The notes: generated by a model not told the origin, from the letters alone. A DNA stretch of 39,054 nucleotides from an uncultured Gemmatimonadota bacterium (GCA_902805735.1 CADCTW010000188.1:1-39054); one strand, 5' to 3'; counted from the stretch's first letter, positions 24,541 through 33,188 are shown. A program made the numbers and translations.

Positions 24541-24599
24541 CACACAGAGACACAGAGGCACAGAGAGAACCAATCTCTGTGCCTCTGTGTCTCTGTGTG
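24541..24599. repeat. CACAGAG inverted repeat, copy 5
   Basis: Arms CACACAGAGACACAGAGGCA onward and its complement, about 25 bases each, between two convergent genes; the outer ends are slightly degenerate. Confidence 0.9.
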
Positions 24600-24603
24600 C
24601 GAC

Positions 24604-26298
24604 CTAGTGGTGGTGCGGCTCCCCCTTGACCCCGTCGCCAGCGATGCCGCCGGCGTGATGCATGGTGCCGGGGTTGTGGAACAGGAAGCCCTGCGTGAGG
24701 TGCACCCCCAGCCGCTTCACCGCCGCGAACTCCTCTTCGCGCTCCACCCCCTCGGCGATCACCTTGATCCCGTGGTCGTTGGCAAAGGACACCATCGTCT
24801 CCACCAGGTTCTGCTTCATGAAGTTGGTGTCGATCCCCGCGATCAGGGAGATGTCCAGCTTGATGAAGTCGGGCGACAGGTTGGCGATGCTCCCCAGCCC
24901 CGCGTACCCGCTCCCGGCATCGTCCACGGCGAAGCGGAAGCCCCGCTCGCGGAACTCGTTCAGGTATCCCACGAACTTGGGATAGTCCGTGATGGCCGTG
25001 CGCTCCGTGATCTCCAGCACGATGCGCTCGGGGTGCTCCACGCCCAGCTCGTCCAGGTCCAGGTAGCGGAAGGTGGGGTCGCGGAAGTCGTGCGGGTCGA
25101 TGTTCAGGAAGAGGAGCTCGTTTTCCTGGAGGTGCGTGTCGATCCCCTCGATGGCGCGCTTGCGGCAGAGGCGCGAAAGCTCCCAGATCAGGTTGGCCTC
25201 CTCCGCCACGCCGAACAGCACCTCGGGCGAGCGGAGGGCGCGCATCCCGCCCCGGGCCAGCGCCTCGTAGCCGTAGATCTCGCGCGTGGCCGTCACCACG
25301 ATGGGGTGGTAGACGATGTAGACGTCTTCCTCGCGCAGCAGCGTCTTGAGGTCGGCCACCTTGCGGGTGCGCTCGCGGCTCTCCACCCCGCGCGCGGCGG
25401 CGGCGGCCTCGCGGATGCCGCGGTAGATCTGCCGCTCCGTCCTCACCTTTGGGTTGCGGAAGAGCGTGGCGCTGCCGATGTAGATCTCGAACAGCCCCGC
25501 CACGTCCTCGCCGTGCTCCCCCTCCAGCCGCGCGCGCACGTGCAGCTCCAGCTCCGTTGCCAGCTCGTTGATGCGCTGCTCCGCCTCGGCCACGGGGTCC
25601 GGCAGGTCGGTGAAGAAGATGAAGTCGTCGTCGCCCGTGTGCGACACCATGAGGAGCGACTCCTCCTTGGTGCGGCGCCGGTCGTAGAACTCGCGGACGG
25701 AGTTGGCGGTGGTCTGCAGCACCTCGTCCAGCTTCTCCCACCCGTAGATCTCTTCCAGCTTGCTGTAGCGCACGAACTGGATGTACAGCACGGTCAGCCG
25801 CCCGCGCCGCTCCAGCATCTCGCGCCCCTGCTCCAGCATCACGGGAAGGGTGGGGAAGCCGGTGGAGCGGTCGAAGAGGAGCTCCTCGTAGCGCAGGTGC
25901 TCGGCGGCCTGCGTGGCCGACGCGGGCGCGTTGCCGCGGCGGATGCGCTGGCTCACGGCCCAGATGCGCGACTCCACCTCGTCCCGCGTGGTGGGGAGGA
26001 AGAGCCAGTCGTCCGCCCCGGCGGCCACGGCGCGGCGCACCTCGTCGTCCGTGCTGCACGCCACCAGGAGGCAGATGCCGCGCGCCCCCGTCTCTTCGCG
26101 CAGGTTGGCCAGCAGGTCCGGGCGCGGCTCCACCAGCGCCACGTCGGGGTGGGTGCGCATGGCGGCGGTGAGCTGCTCCACCCCCGCGGCCCCCGATTCG
26201 CCGGCCTGCAGCAGGGTGAGCTCGGCCCCCAGCCCGGCGGCGGCCCCCTCCAGAGCCGCCTGCAGCCCCTCGTTGCGGACGTAGCCTACGATCCTCAC
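24604..26298 (-). CDS. EAL phosphodiesterase with degenerate GGDEF and receiver-like N-terminus
   Basis: A 564-residue protein. Residues 1-115 resemble a receiver fold (RIVGYVRNEG, VALVEPRPD, ICLLVACSTDDEVRRAVAAGADDWLF) without a clear phospho-Asp motif. A GGDEF domain (about 140-300) has GDDDF at 222-226 instead of GGDEF, so cyclase activity is doubtful. The EAL domain (about 320-550) keeps EAL (345-347), FLNIDPHD, VLEITERT, DDAGSGYAG, IKLDISLI and EGVE, so it should hydrolyse cyclic di-GMP. It ends with GEPHHH. The GTG start (26298) overlaps the stop of the response regulator by GTGA, implying translational coupling and a shared signalling unit. Confidence 0.9.
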   Translation of the reverse strand: MRIVGYVRNEGLQAALEGAAAGLGAELTLLQAGESGAAGVEQLTAAMRTHPDVALVEPRPDLLANLREETGARGICLLVACSTDDEVRRAVAAGADDWLFLPTTRDEVESRIWAVSQRIRRGNAPASATQAAEHLRYEELLFDRSTGFPTLPVMLEQGREMLERRGRLTVLYIQFVRYSKLEEIYGWEKLDEVLQTTANSVREFYDRRRTKEESLLMVSHTGDDDFIFFTDLPDPVAEAEQRINELATELELHVRARLEGEHGEDVAGLFEIYIGSATLFRNPKVRTERQIYRGIREAAAAARGVESRERTRKVADLKTLLREEDVYIVYHPIVVTATREIYGYEALARGGMRALRSPEVLFGVAEEANLIWELSRLCRKRAIEGIDTHLQENELLFLNIDPHDFRDPTFRYLDLDELGVEHPERIVLEITERTAITDYPKFVGYLNEFRERGFRFAVDDAGSGYAGLGSIANLSPDFIKLDISLIAGIDTNFMKQNLVETMVSFANDHGIKVIAEGVEREEEFAAVKRLGVHLTQGFLFHNPGTMHHAGGIAGDGVKGEPHHH

Positions 26299-26696
26299 GC
26301 CCGGCCCCCCCGCGCGGCGAGGTTGCGCTGCACCTTCTCCAACAGGTCCTTGAAGTCCACGGGCTTCACCACGTAGTCGTCGGCGCCGGAGCGGAGGCCC
26401 TCGAACTTGTCTTCGAAGGCGCCCTTGGCGGTCACCATCACCACCTTGGTGGTGCCGCCGAAGTCGGGGTGGTTCTTGATGGCGCGGCACACCTGCCAGC
26501 CGTCCATCCCCGGCATCATCACGTCCAGCAGGACGAGCGCGGGCTTCACCGTCTCCATCTTGGCCAGCGCCGATCTCCCGTCGCTCGCCTCGGCGATCAC
26601 GTATCCCCGAGACTCCAGGAACGCGCGGAGGATCTCTACGTTGTCCAGGTTGTCGTCCACCACCAGGATGGTCTGATTGGGCTCTGCCGAGGTCAC
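26295..26696 (-). CDS. Single-domain response regulator (CheY-like)
   Basis: A 133-residue receiver domain: ILVVDDN (acidic pair), LVLLDVMMPGMDGW (phospho-acceptor Asp), VVMVTAKG (Thr) and YVVKPVDFKDLL (Lys) are all present. No output domain follows, so it signals by protein contact, plausibly to the coupled EAL protein. The GTG at 26696 is chosen because GGAGGTGA lies five bases upstream; longer frames upstream have no such site. A likely terminator for the preceding gene lies 64 bases before the start. Confidence 0.9.
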   Translation of the reverse strand: MTSAEPNQTILVVDDNLDNVEILRAFLESRGYVIAEASDGRSALAKMETVKPALVLLDVMMPGMDGWQVCRAIKNHPDFGGTTKVVMVTAKGAFEDKFEGLRSGADDYVVKPVDFKDLLEKVQRNLAARGGRA

Positions 26697-26759
26697 GTTC
26701 TTCACCTCCGCCGGGGGCGGATCGGTGGTGCGCGGGGGGTGGCGCGGGCACAAAACAAG

Positions 26760-26786
26760 GCCCGCCGGTGGACAGCCCCGGCGGGC
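26760..26786 (-). terminator. Intrinsic terminator of small zinc-ribbon gene
   Basis: On the minus strand, GCCCGCCGG and CCGGCGGGC pair around a nine-base loop and are followed by CTTGTTTTGT. It lies 95 bases downstream of the small membrane-protein gene and just before the response-regulator gene. Confidence 0.6.
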
Positions 26787-26880
26787 AAGAAGCGAGCCAT
26801 TTACCTCGCGCAAGCGCAAGCGTGACGCTTGTTTACGCGCGGGGATGCTCCTCCCCCGCGCCTCCGCGCCCCGCTTTTTT

Positions 26881-27165
26881 TCAGCGCAGCGAGGGCGCGC
26901 CGGACGATGACAGGGCGCCCGCGTGGCCCGCCCGGCCGCTGCGGGTGAGCCCCTCCCAGCGGCACGAGGGGCACCAGCGGCGCTGCACGTAGCCCATGGA
27001 CAGCGCCGTGAGCATGCGCCCCCACCCGCCCATGCGGATGGGGATGGTCTCGCACGCGCAGTTGGCGCAGTCGCGCTCCGAGTCCAGCATCAGGTAGATC
27101 ATGGCGACGGCGAGCACCACCTTGGCGCCGAACGCGATGAAGAAGAAGAGCAGCCACATCAGCAT
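26881..27165 (-). CDS. Small membrane protein with two zinc-ribbon-like Cys pairs
   Basis: A 94-residue protein with one N-terminal transmembrane helix (LMWLLFFFIAFGAKVVLAVAM) followed by RDCANCACE and RWCPSCRWEG, two CxxC-type pairs suggesting a zinc ribbon at the cytoplasmic face, and a short Gly/Ser tail. ATG 27165 puts the helix at the N-terminus; a second Met (27159) is possible. No named family. The terminator at 26760-26786 follows it. Confidence 0.62.
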   Translation of the reverse strand: MLMWLLFFFIAFGAKVVLAVAMIYLMLDSERDCANCACETIPIRMGGWGRMLTALSMGYVQRRWCPSCRWEGLTRSGRAGHAGALSSSGAPSLR

Positions 27166-27348
27166 GGCGTACCGCGCAAGCCTGGGTTCCCGCCTCGTTT
27201 CCCTCCCCGCCCGCGTGCAAGAAGCGCGCGGCGGGCTCTCTCCCGGTACGCCCGCGGCGCGCGCGTGTTCCCGGCGGGTTGAACCACGGGGGGGCGGGCG
27301 TGTACACTTGGGCTTCGCCAAGCCGGCCGGTCACCACACTGAGCGAGC

Positions 27349-29256
27349 ATGAACGTCGTCAACGTCCAGAACCTGCACAAGAGCTTCGGCCCCCGCGTCC
27401 TCTTCGACGGCGTCTCGTTCGCCATCGACGAGGGCGAGAAGGTGGGCTTCATCGGCGTCAACGGGTCGGGGAAGAGCACCCTCTTCCGCATCATCGCCGG
27501 CCTGGAAGGGCCGGACGAGGGGACGCTGGCCTTCCAGCGCGGGATGCGCGTGGGGTACCTGGCGCAGGAGCCCGAGTTCGAGCCCGGCGCCACCATCCTG
27601 AGCGCCGTGGCGGGCGGCACGCCGGAGCTGAACGACGCCATCGGCGCCTACCACGCCGTCTCCGGCCAGCTCGCGCGCGGCGAGGGCGACGCCGAGCGCC
27701 TCCTGGCCCGCCAGGGCGAGCTGGCGGGGCGCATCGACGCGCTGGGCGGCTGGGACTACGAGCACCGCATGGAGGCGATCCTCACCCGCCTGCAGGTGGA
27801 CCGCTGGGACCGGCCGGTGGAAGGCTTGAGCGGCGGCGAGCGGAAGCGCACGGCGCTGGCCCGCGTCCTGTTGCAGGAGCCCGAGCTGCTGCTGATGGAC
27901 GAGCCCACCAACCACCTGGACGCGGACACCACGCTCTGGCTGGAGGAGCGGCTGCGCGAGTACCCGGGCGCGGTGATGCTCATCACCCACGACCGCTACT
28001 TCCTGGACCGCGTGGTGAGCCGGATGATCGAGGTGTCGCCGGGCGAGCTGACCCCCTTCCCCGGCGGCTACACGGAGTACCTGGAGGCCAAGGCCGAGCG
28101 CACGGCGCGGCTGGCGGTGGAGGAGGAGAAGCGCAGCCGGCTGCTGGAGAAGGAGCTGGCCTGGGTGCGCCGCTCCCCCAGCGCCCGCACGGGGAAGCAG
28201 CAGGCGCGCATCAACCGGCTGGAGGACCTGCAGGGCGAGCACCGCGACAAGCGCCTCCCCACGCGCACCGCCGTGGAGATCACGGCCGCCGAGGGGCCGC
28301 GGCTGGGGCGCACCGTGCTGAACCTGCACGGCATCGGCAAGTCGTTCGGCGGGCACACGCTGATCCGCGACTTCAGCACCATCCTGCAGGCGGGCGAGCG
28401 CATCGGCATCATCGGCCCCAACGGGGCGGGGAAGACGACGCTCCTCAAGATCATCATGGGCACCGAGCCGCCCGACGCCGGCGAGGTGGAGCTGGGGAAG
28501 AACACCCACATCGCCTACTTCGACCAGCGCCGGGAGGAGCTGGACCCGGAGAAATCGGTGTACGAGGCCGCCGCGGAGCAGGACTGGGTCACGGTGGGCG
28601 GCGAGCGCATCCACCTCCGCTCGCACCTGGAGACCTTTCTCTTCCCCGTGCCGCAGCAGCGGCAGAAGGTGAAGTCGCTTTCCGGCGGCGAAAAGAACCG
28701 CCTGCTCCTGGCGCGCCTCTTCCTGCGCGAGGCCAACCTGCTGATCCTGGACGAGCCCACCAACGACCTGGACCTGGTGACGCTGCAGGTGCTGGAAGAG
28801 GTGCTCTCCGATTACAAGGGCTGCGTGCTCCTGGTGACGCACGACCGCTTCTTCCTGGACAAGGTGGCCACCGGGATGATCGCCTTCGAGGGCAGCGGCG
28901 TGCTGCGCCGCCACGCGGGCGGCTACGACCTGTACCGCCGCCTCAGGGAGCAGCGCGAGGCCGAGGCCGCTGCTGCCGCCGTCGCCGCGCCACGCAAGCA
29001 GGCCGCCGCCGCCCCCAAGCCTGCCGCCGCGGAGCGCAAGCTGAGCTACAAGGAGAAGCGCGAGCTGGAGGGGATGGAGGCTGCGATCATGGAGGCCGAG
29101 GCGCGCAAGGAAGAGCTCCAGGCCCGCCTCGCCGACCCCGCCCTCTACGCCGGCGGCCAGGACGAGGTGCAGCGCGTCACCGCCGAGTTCCGCGCGGCGG
29201 GCGACAAGGTGGACGCGCTGTATGCCCGCTGGGCCGAGCTGGAGGCGGTACTCTAA
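27349..29256 (+). CDS. ABC-F family ATPase (Uup-like)
   Basis: A 635-residue protein with two ABC ATPase domains and no membrane segment. Domain 1: Walker A GVNGSGKST near 39, signature LSGGERKR near 161, Walker B LLLMDEPTNHLD. The linker (about 240-310) is Arg/Lys-rich, as in ABC-F proteins that contact the ribosome. Domain 2: GPNGAGKTT near 359, LSGGEKNR, LLILDEPTNDLD. A C-terminal Ala/Pro spacer and a coiled coil (ELEGMEAAIMEAEARKEELQ) match the Uup C-terminal domain, which binds DNA or ribosomes. Probable translation factor or ribosome-rescue role. ATG 27349 begins the conserved start; no strong ribosome site. Confidence 0.93.
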   Translation: MNVVNVQNLHKSFGPRVLFDGVSFAIDEGEKVGFIGVNGSGKSTLFRIIAGLEGPDEGTLAFQRGMRVGYLAQEPEFEPGATILSAVAGGTPELNDAIGAYHAVSGQLARGEGDAERLLARQGELAGRIDALGGWDYEHRMEAILTRLQVDRWDRPVEGLSGGERKRTALARVLLQEPELLLMDEPTNHLDADTTLWLEERLREYPGAVMLITHDRYFLDRVVSRMIEVSPGELTPFPGGYTEYLEAKAERTARLAVEEEKRSRLLEKELAWVRRSPSARTGKQQARINRLEDLQGEHRDKRLPTRTAVEITAAEGPRLGRTVLNLHGIGKSFGGHTLIRDFSTILQAGERIGIIGPNGAGKTTLLKIIMGTEPPDAGEVELGKNTHIAYFDQRREELDPEKSVYEAAAEQDWVTVGGERIHLRSHLETFLFPVPQQRQKVKSLSGGEKNRLLLARLFLREANLLILDEPTNDLDLVTLQVLEEVLSDYKGCVLLVTHDRFFLDKVATGMIAFEGSGVLRRHAGGYDLYRRLREQREAEAAAAAVAAPRKQAAAAPKPAAAERKLSYKEKRELEGMEAAIMEAEARKEELQARLADPALYAGGQDEVQRVTAEFRAAGDKVDALYARWAELEAVL

Positions 29257-29265
29257 ACAGCAGGG

Positions 29266-29329
29266 CTCACACAGAGACACAGAGGCACAGAGGTGAAGTT
29301 TCCTCTGTGCCTCTGTGTCTCTGTGTGAG
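29266..29329. repeat. CACAGAG inverted repeat, copy 6
   Basis: Core arms of 27 bases around a 10-base loop. The flanks ACAGCAGG (29257-29264) and CCTGCTGT (29333-29340) extend the palindrome with a small bulge. The ends of both convergent genes almost touch it; TGCTGT runs into the minus-strand stop codon. Confidence 0.92.
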
Positions 29330-29339
29330 CCCCCTGCTG

Positions 29340-30524
29340 TTAGAAGAACGTGGTGACGATGGTATACACGGCCATCGCCGCCATGCCGAGCGCCACGGCC
29401 CAGCCGAAAAGCGACATCCAGAGCGGGTGGCGGTAGTCGCCGATGATGGCGGTGCGGCGGGCGGCCACGAGCATCGCGCCGAGGGCGAGGGGGAGGATGA
29501 GGCCATTGGCGGCGCCGGCGAAGACCAGGAGCTGCACGGGGCGGCCGACGGCCAGGAAGACGGCGCTGGAGAGGAGGACGAAGACGATGATGGTGGCGCG
29601 CTGGCGGGCCTCCACGCGCGTGCTCAGGGTGCGCAGGAAGGAGACGGAGGTGTAGCTGGCGCCCACGATGGAGGTCACGGCCGCGCACCAGATCACCAGG
29701 CCGAAGAGACGCAGCCCCACCTCGCCCGCCGCGTGCTGGAAGACCGAGCCCGGCGGGTTGGCGGGATCCAGCACGAAGCCGGCGGAGACCACGCCCAGCG
29801 CCGCCAAAAAGAGCCCCACGCGCATGACGCTGGTCACCACGATCCCCGTGACGGCGCTGCGCGACACCTCGGGGAGCGCGGCCCGGCCGCTGATCCCGGC
29901 GTCCAGCAGGCGGTGGCCGCCCGCGAAGGTGATGTACCCGCCGACGGTGCCGCCCACCAGCGTCACCACCGCGATCCAGTCCAGCTCCAGCGGCGCCACG
30001 GAGCGCAGGAGCGCCTCGCCGTACGGGGGGCGCGAGGTCGCGACCACGTACAGGGTGAGCGCGATCATCACGAACCCCAGCACCTGCGCGAAGCGGTCCA
30101 TGGCCCGCCCGGCGTCGCGCGCCAGGAAGAGCCCGACCGCGGCTCCCGCGCTGGCCAGCGCGCCCGCGGCGAGGGGCACCCCGAAGAGGGCCTGGAGCCC
30201 CAGCGCCGCGCCCGCCACGTTGCCGATGTTGAAGATCAGCCCGCCCAGCACCACCAGCGCGGCGAGGAGCGTTCCCAGCCCCGGCGCCACCATGTTGGCG
30301 ATGTCCTGCGCCCGCCGCTCCGCCACGGCGATCACGCGCCAGATGTTGAGCTGGGCGCCGATGTCCAGGATCACCGAGGCCAGGATGGCGAAGCCGAAGC
30401 TCGCCCCCAGCTTCCCGGTGAACACCGCCGTCTGCGTGAGGAACCCCGGCCCGATGGCCGAGGTCGCCATCAGGAACGCCGCGCCGGCGAGCGCGCTCCT
30501 CCGTTCTCTCTTTTCCACCGTCAC
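29340..30524 (-). CDS. NRAMP-fold membrane transporter (YcsG-like)
   Basis: A 394-residue protein with about eleven transmembrane helices of the NRAMP/LeuT fold. Helix 1 reads ATSAIGPGFLTQTAVF: where metal-transporting NRAMPs have DPGN, it has GPGF (25-28), and no MPH motif is seen in helix 6 (TFAGGHRLL). It probably does not carry Mn2+ or Fe2+. In Bacillus subtilis a related gene, ycsG, sits in the ycsF-kipI-kipA cluster, so transport of 5-oxoproline or a related compound is a reasonable inference. The GTG start (30524) overlaps the pxpA stop by GTGA, so it is the last, coupled gene of the operon. Confidence 0.87.
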   Translation of the reverse strand: MTVEKRERRSALAGAAFLMATSAIGPGFLTQTAVFTGKLGASFGFAILASVILDIGAQLNIWRVIAVAERRAQDIANMVAPGLGTLLAALVVLGGLIFNIGNVAGAALGLQALFGVPLAAGALASAGAAVGLFLARDAGRAMDRFAQVLGFVMIALTLYVVATSRPPYGEALLRSVAPLELDWIAVVTLVGGTVGGYITFAGGHRLLDAGISGRAALPEVSRSAVTGIVVTSVMRVGLFLAALGVVSAGFVLDPANPPGSVFQHAAGEVGLRLFGLVIWCAAVTSIVGASYTSVSFLRTLSTRVEARQRATIIVFVLLSSAVFLAVGRPVQLLVFAGAANGLILPLALGAMLVAARRTAIIGDYRHPLWMSLFGWAVALGMAAMAVYTIVTTFF

Positions 30525-31294
30525 CGTCCCCGGTTGGGAGCCGCCACCGTCACCCCGCCGCGCTCCAGACCCTCGCGCAGCGCCCGCGCGAAGCTCGCCG
30601 CGTCCGCGCGGTCGCCGTGCACACAGACCGTGTCCGCCTCCAGCCGCAGTTCGCCCCCATGCGCCGTCCCCACGCGTCGTTCGGTGGCGATGAGCAGGGC
30701 GCGGCGCACCGCTTCGTCCGGATCTTCGACGACGGCGCCGGGGGTGCCGCGCGGGACGAGCGAGCCGTGGGACGTGTAGGCGCGGTCCGCGAAGGCCTCG
30801 CGCGCGAAGCGGAGCCCGGCCCCCTCCGCCGCGCGCTGCAGTTCGCTTCCCGGCAGGCCAAAGAGGATCAGCCGCGCGTCCACGTCGCGGACGGCGCGGG
30901 CGATGGGCTCGGCGAGGGCGGGATCCGCGCAGGCCATGTTGTAGAGCGCGCCATGCGGCTTCACGTGATTGAGCGCGGTGCCGGCCGCCGTCGCGAAGGC
31001 CGCGAGCGCGCCCACCTGGTAGATCACGAGATCGTACGCCTCCTGGGGCGAGATCCTTATGTCGCGCCGCCCGAAGCCCGCGAGGTCCGGGAGCCCCGGA
31101 TGCGCGCCGATCGCCACGCCGTGCTCCAGCGCCGCCGCCACCGTGCGCCGCATCACGGAAGGATCGCCCGCGTGGGCCCCGCACGCCACGTTGGCCGACG
31201 AGACGTACGGCAGCACCCCCGCGTCGTCGCCCATGCGGTACGCGCCGAAGCTTTCGCCGAGGTCACAGTTCAGGTCAATGGTGATCGGCTGCAT
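30521..31294 (-). CDS. pxpA: 5-oxoprolinase subunit A (LamB/YcsF family)
   Basis: A 257-residue protein with the family landmarks at the N-terminus (DLNCDLGESFGAYRMGDD), then SSANVACGAHAGDPSVM, GAHPGLPDLAGFGRRDI, HVKPHGALYNM, FADRAYTSHGSLVPR and VCVHGD. With PxpB and PxpC it makes the ATP-dependent prokaryotic 5-oxoprolinase that converts 5-oxoproline to glutamate in the cytoplasm, clearing damaged glutamine and glutamate. It starts three bases after the PxpC stop and overlaps the transporter gene start. Confidence 0.95.
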   Translation of the reverse strand: MQPITIDLNCDLGESFGAYRMGDDAGVLPYVSSANVACGAHAGDPSVMRRTVAAALEHGVAIGAHPGLPDLAGFGRRDIRISPQEAYDLVIYQVGALAAFATAAGTALNHVKPHGALYNMACADPALAEPIARAVRDVDARLILFGLPGSELQRAAEGAGLRFAREAFADRAYTSHGSLVPRGTPGAVVEDPDEAVRRALLIATERRVGTAHGGELRLEADTVCVHGDRADAASFARALREGLERGGVTVAAPNRGR

Positions 31295-31297
31295 GGA

Positions 31298-32302
31298 TCA
31301 CGGGGAGGAGGGACGCGCGACGCGCAGGCGGATTGCGTCCGCGAGACGCAGGAGGCCGACCTCGCGCGAGCGGAGGCGGCGGTGCGCGGCGTCCAGGTTC
31401 GTCTCGCGGAAGCGCAGGGTGTCGCCGGGGCGAAGCTGCGCGAGGAGCGGCAGATCGACCGTGGCGACGTGCCCGACGCGCGGGTAGCCGCCGGTGGTGC
31501 CGCCATCCGCCAGGAGCACGATGGGGGAGCCGCCGGGCGGAAGCTGCACGGTTCCCGGGGCCACGCCCTCGCTGGTCAGCTCCAGCGGCGCGGAAAGCGC
31601 CAACCCCGCCCCTTCCAGCCGGCACCCCATGCGGTCCGAGTGCGGGCTCACGCGGAACCGCTGGCCGAAGAGCATCGCGCGCGCGGAGTGGGTGAGCGCG
31701 GCCGTGTGGCTTCCGGGAATGAGGAGCAGCTCCGGGTCCGGCGAGTAGGCGGGGAGCGCGCTGGGGGCCGCCCACCACGCCGCCGCCCCGCTCCCGCGCC
31801 CATCGATCCCGGCGAGAATGGCCGCCGCCTGTGCCCCCGCCTCCCCCACCGGCAGCCGGTCGCCGGTGCGCAGCGCGCGGCCTTCGAAGCCCCCGAACGC
31901 GGAGGGCAGGTAGGTGCTCCGGCTGCCGAGCACGGCCGGCACGTCGATCCCGCCGGCGCACGCGAGGTACGCGCGGCACCCTGTGCGCGCACCGCCCACC
32001 TCCAGCGTTTCCCCCGCGCGGATGCGCACCGGGCGCCAGGGGGAGACCGGCACGCCGTCGACCTCGGCCGCCATCGGCGCGCCGCCGAGGGCGACGACCG
32101 TGTCCCGCGCGAACCGCAGCCGCGGCCCCGCCAGGGTCATCTCCAGCCCCGCGGCGCCCATGGGGTTGCCCACCAGGAGGTTGGCGACGCGGAGCGCCAA
32201 CGGGTCCGCGGCGCCGCCGGCCGGCACGCCCTGGTCCTGGAACCCCGTGCGCCCCGTGTCCTGCACGGTGGTGAGGAGCCCCGGACGAAGCACCTCGATC
32301 AT
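31298..32302 (-). CDS. pxpC: 5-oxoprolinase subunit C (biotin-dependent carboxyltransferase/KipA family)
   Basis: A 334-residue KipA-family protein: IEVLRPGLLTTVQDTGR opens it, with GVPAGGAADPLALRVAN, LEMTLAGP, CRAYLACAGGIDVP, GSRSTYLPSAFGGFEGR, LIPGSHT, FRVSPHSDRMGCRLEG, and the C-terminal ILLADGGTTGGYPRVGHV pattern (here starting IVLLADGGT). It partners PxpB to form the ATP-activating half of 5-oxoprolinase. Its ATG overlaps the pxpB stop by ATGA, so both subunits are made together. Confidence 0.94.
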   Translation of the reverse strand: MIEVLRPGLLTTVQDTGRTGFQDQGVPAGGAADPLALRVANLLVGNPMGAAGLEMTLAGPRLRFARDTVVALGGAPMAAEVDGVPVSPWRPVRIRAGETLEVGGARTGCRAYLACAGGIDVPAVLGSRSTYLPSAFGGFEGRALRTGDRLPVGEAGAQAAAILAGIDGRGSGAAAWWAAPSALPAYSPDPELLLIPGSHTAALTHSARAMLFGQRFRVSPHSDRMGCRLEGAGLALSAPLELTSEGVAPGTVQLPPGGSPIVLLADGGTTGGYPRVGHVATVDLPLLAQLRPGDTLRFRETNLDAAHRRLRSREVGLLRLADAIRLRVARPSSP

Positions 32303-32991
32303 GGCCCCGCCTCCAGCGCGCGGAACGCATCCGCATCCACGGCCCGGAAGCGCACCCGGTCGCCCGCGCGCAGCAGGGCGGGCCGCTCGCGGTGCGCGTC
32401 GAAGAGGCGAAGCGGCGTGCGCCCGATCACCTGCCATCCTCCCGGCGACTCCACCGGGTAGATCCCCGTCTGCCCCCCTCCAATCCCCACGCTCCCCGCG
32501 GGCACGGCGGTGCGCGGCGAGTCCCTGCGCGGCGAGTGGAGCCGCGCATCGAGCCCCCCCAGGTATGGAAACCCGGGTATGAAACCCACCAGGTGCACCC
32601 GGTAGTCGCCGCCGGCGTGCATCCGCACGACCTCCTCCGCCGCCAGCCCGTGCAGCGCCGCGACGCCCTCCAGGTCCGGCCCGAACTCCCCGCCGTAGCA
32701 CACCGGGATCTCGACGACCACGCCGTCACCCCCCGGCTCCCCGTCCAGATCCGCGAGGACTCGGCGAAGCGACCGCCCCAGCCATCGCGCCGACGATGTG
32801 GGCCTGGTGACCAGCACCGGATCGTAGTGGATGGTGATCGAAGTGAATCCCGGAACGCACTCCGTCACCCCCACCAGCTCCGCCGCCCTCAGCCTCGCCG
32901 CCGCCGCCGCGACCCTCCGCCGCGTCCCTTCATCCGCCGCCTCCCCCAGCACGATCTGCACGGCACTATCCCCGACCAGCTCGATCCTCAT
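32299..32991 (-). CDS. pxpB: 5-oxoprolinase subunit B (KipI/allophanate hydrolase subunit 1 family)
   Basis: A 230-residue KipI-family protein: VGDSAVQIVLG near the start, VPGFTSITIHYDP, IPVCYGGEFGPDLEGVA, VRMHAGGDYRVHLVGFIPGFPYLGGLD and SVGIGGGQTGIYPVESPGGWQVIGRTP are diagnostic. First gene of the pxpB-pxpC-pxpA-transporter operon. ATG 32991 starts the conserved fold; a GTG further upstream (33045) would add 18 residues but has no family support. Promoter region is 32992-33084; nothing distinctive seen. Confidence 0.94.
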   Translation of the reverse strand: MRIELVGDSAVQIVLGEAADEGTRRRVAAAAARLRAAELVGVTECVPGFTSITIHYDPVLVTRPTSSARWLGRSLRRVLADLDGEPGGDGVVVEIPVCYGGEFGPDLEGVAALHGLAAEEVVRMHAGGDYRVHLVGFIPGFPYLGGLDARLHSPRRDSPRTAVPAGSVGIGGGQTGIYPVESPGGWQVIGRTPLRLFDAHRERPALLRAGDRVRFRAVDADAFRALEAGP

Positions 32992-33084
32992 CACGGGACC
33001 GTGCGGGCCTTGAGACCGCGACCATCCGGAATCGGGAGGAAGCACGGGGGTTGGGGAGAAGGGGAACGGTGCATGGGTGGAGAA

Positions 33085-33183
33085 AGTGCCTAGTGCCTAG
33101 TGCCTGGTGCCTAGAAACTGCGGTTCAGCGCTCAGGGCCCAGCACTTCTGTTACTGGGCACCAGGCACTAGGCACTAGGCACT
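33085..33183. repeat. GTGCCTA inverted repeat
   Basis: Perfect 27-base arms (33085-33111, 33157-33183) built from tandem AGTGCCT/AGTGCCTA units ending GGTGCC, around a 45-base centre. A second repeat family unrelated to the CACAGAG one, placed in the promoter region between the pxp operon and the next minus-strand gene. Confidence 0.88.
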
Positions 33184-33188
33184 GCAGT

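Noticed and set aside
26299..26751. N-terminal extension of the EAL protein through the response-regulator region
   Set aside because: The extension is a shadow frame of the receiver gene; the GTG at 26298 overlapping the receiver stop is a normal coupled start.
29266..29329. CACAGAG palindromes as CRISPR repeats
   Set aside because: Copies are kilobases apart, palindromic with short loops, and no spacer-repeat periodicity or cas gene is present.
27331..29688. 785-codon minus-strand frame opposite the ABC-F gene
   Set aside because: Antisense shadow of an unmistakable ABC-F ATPase; no domain recognisable on the minus strand.
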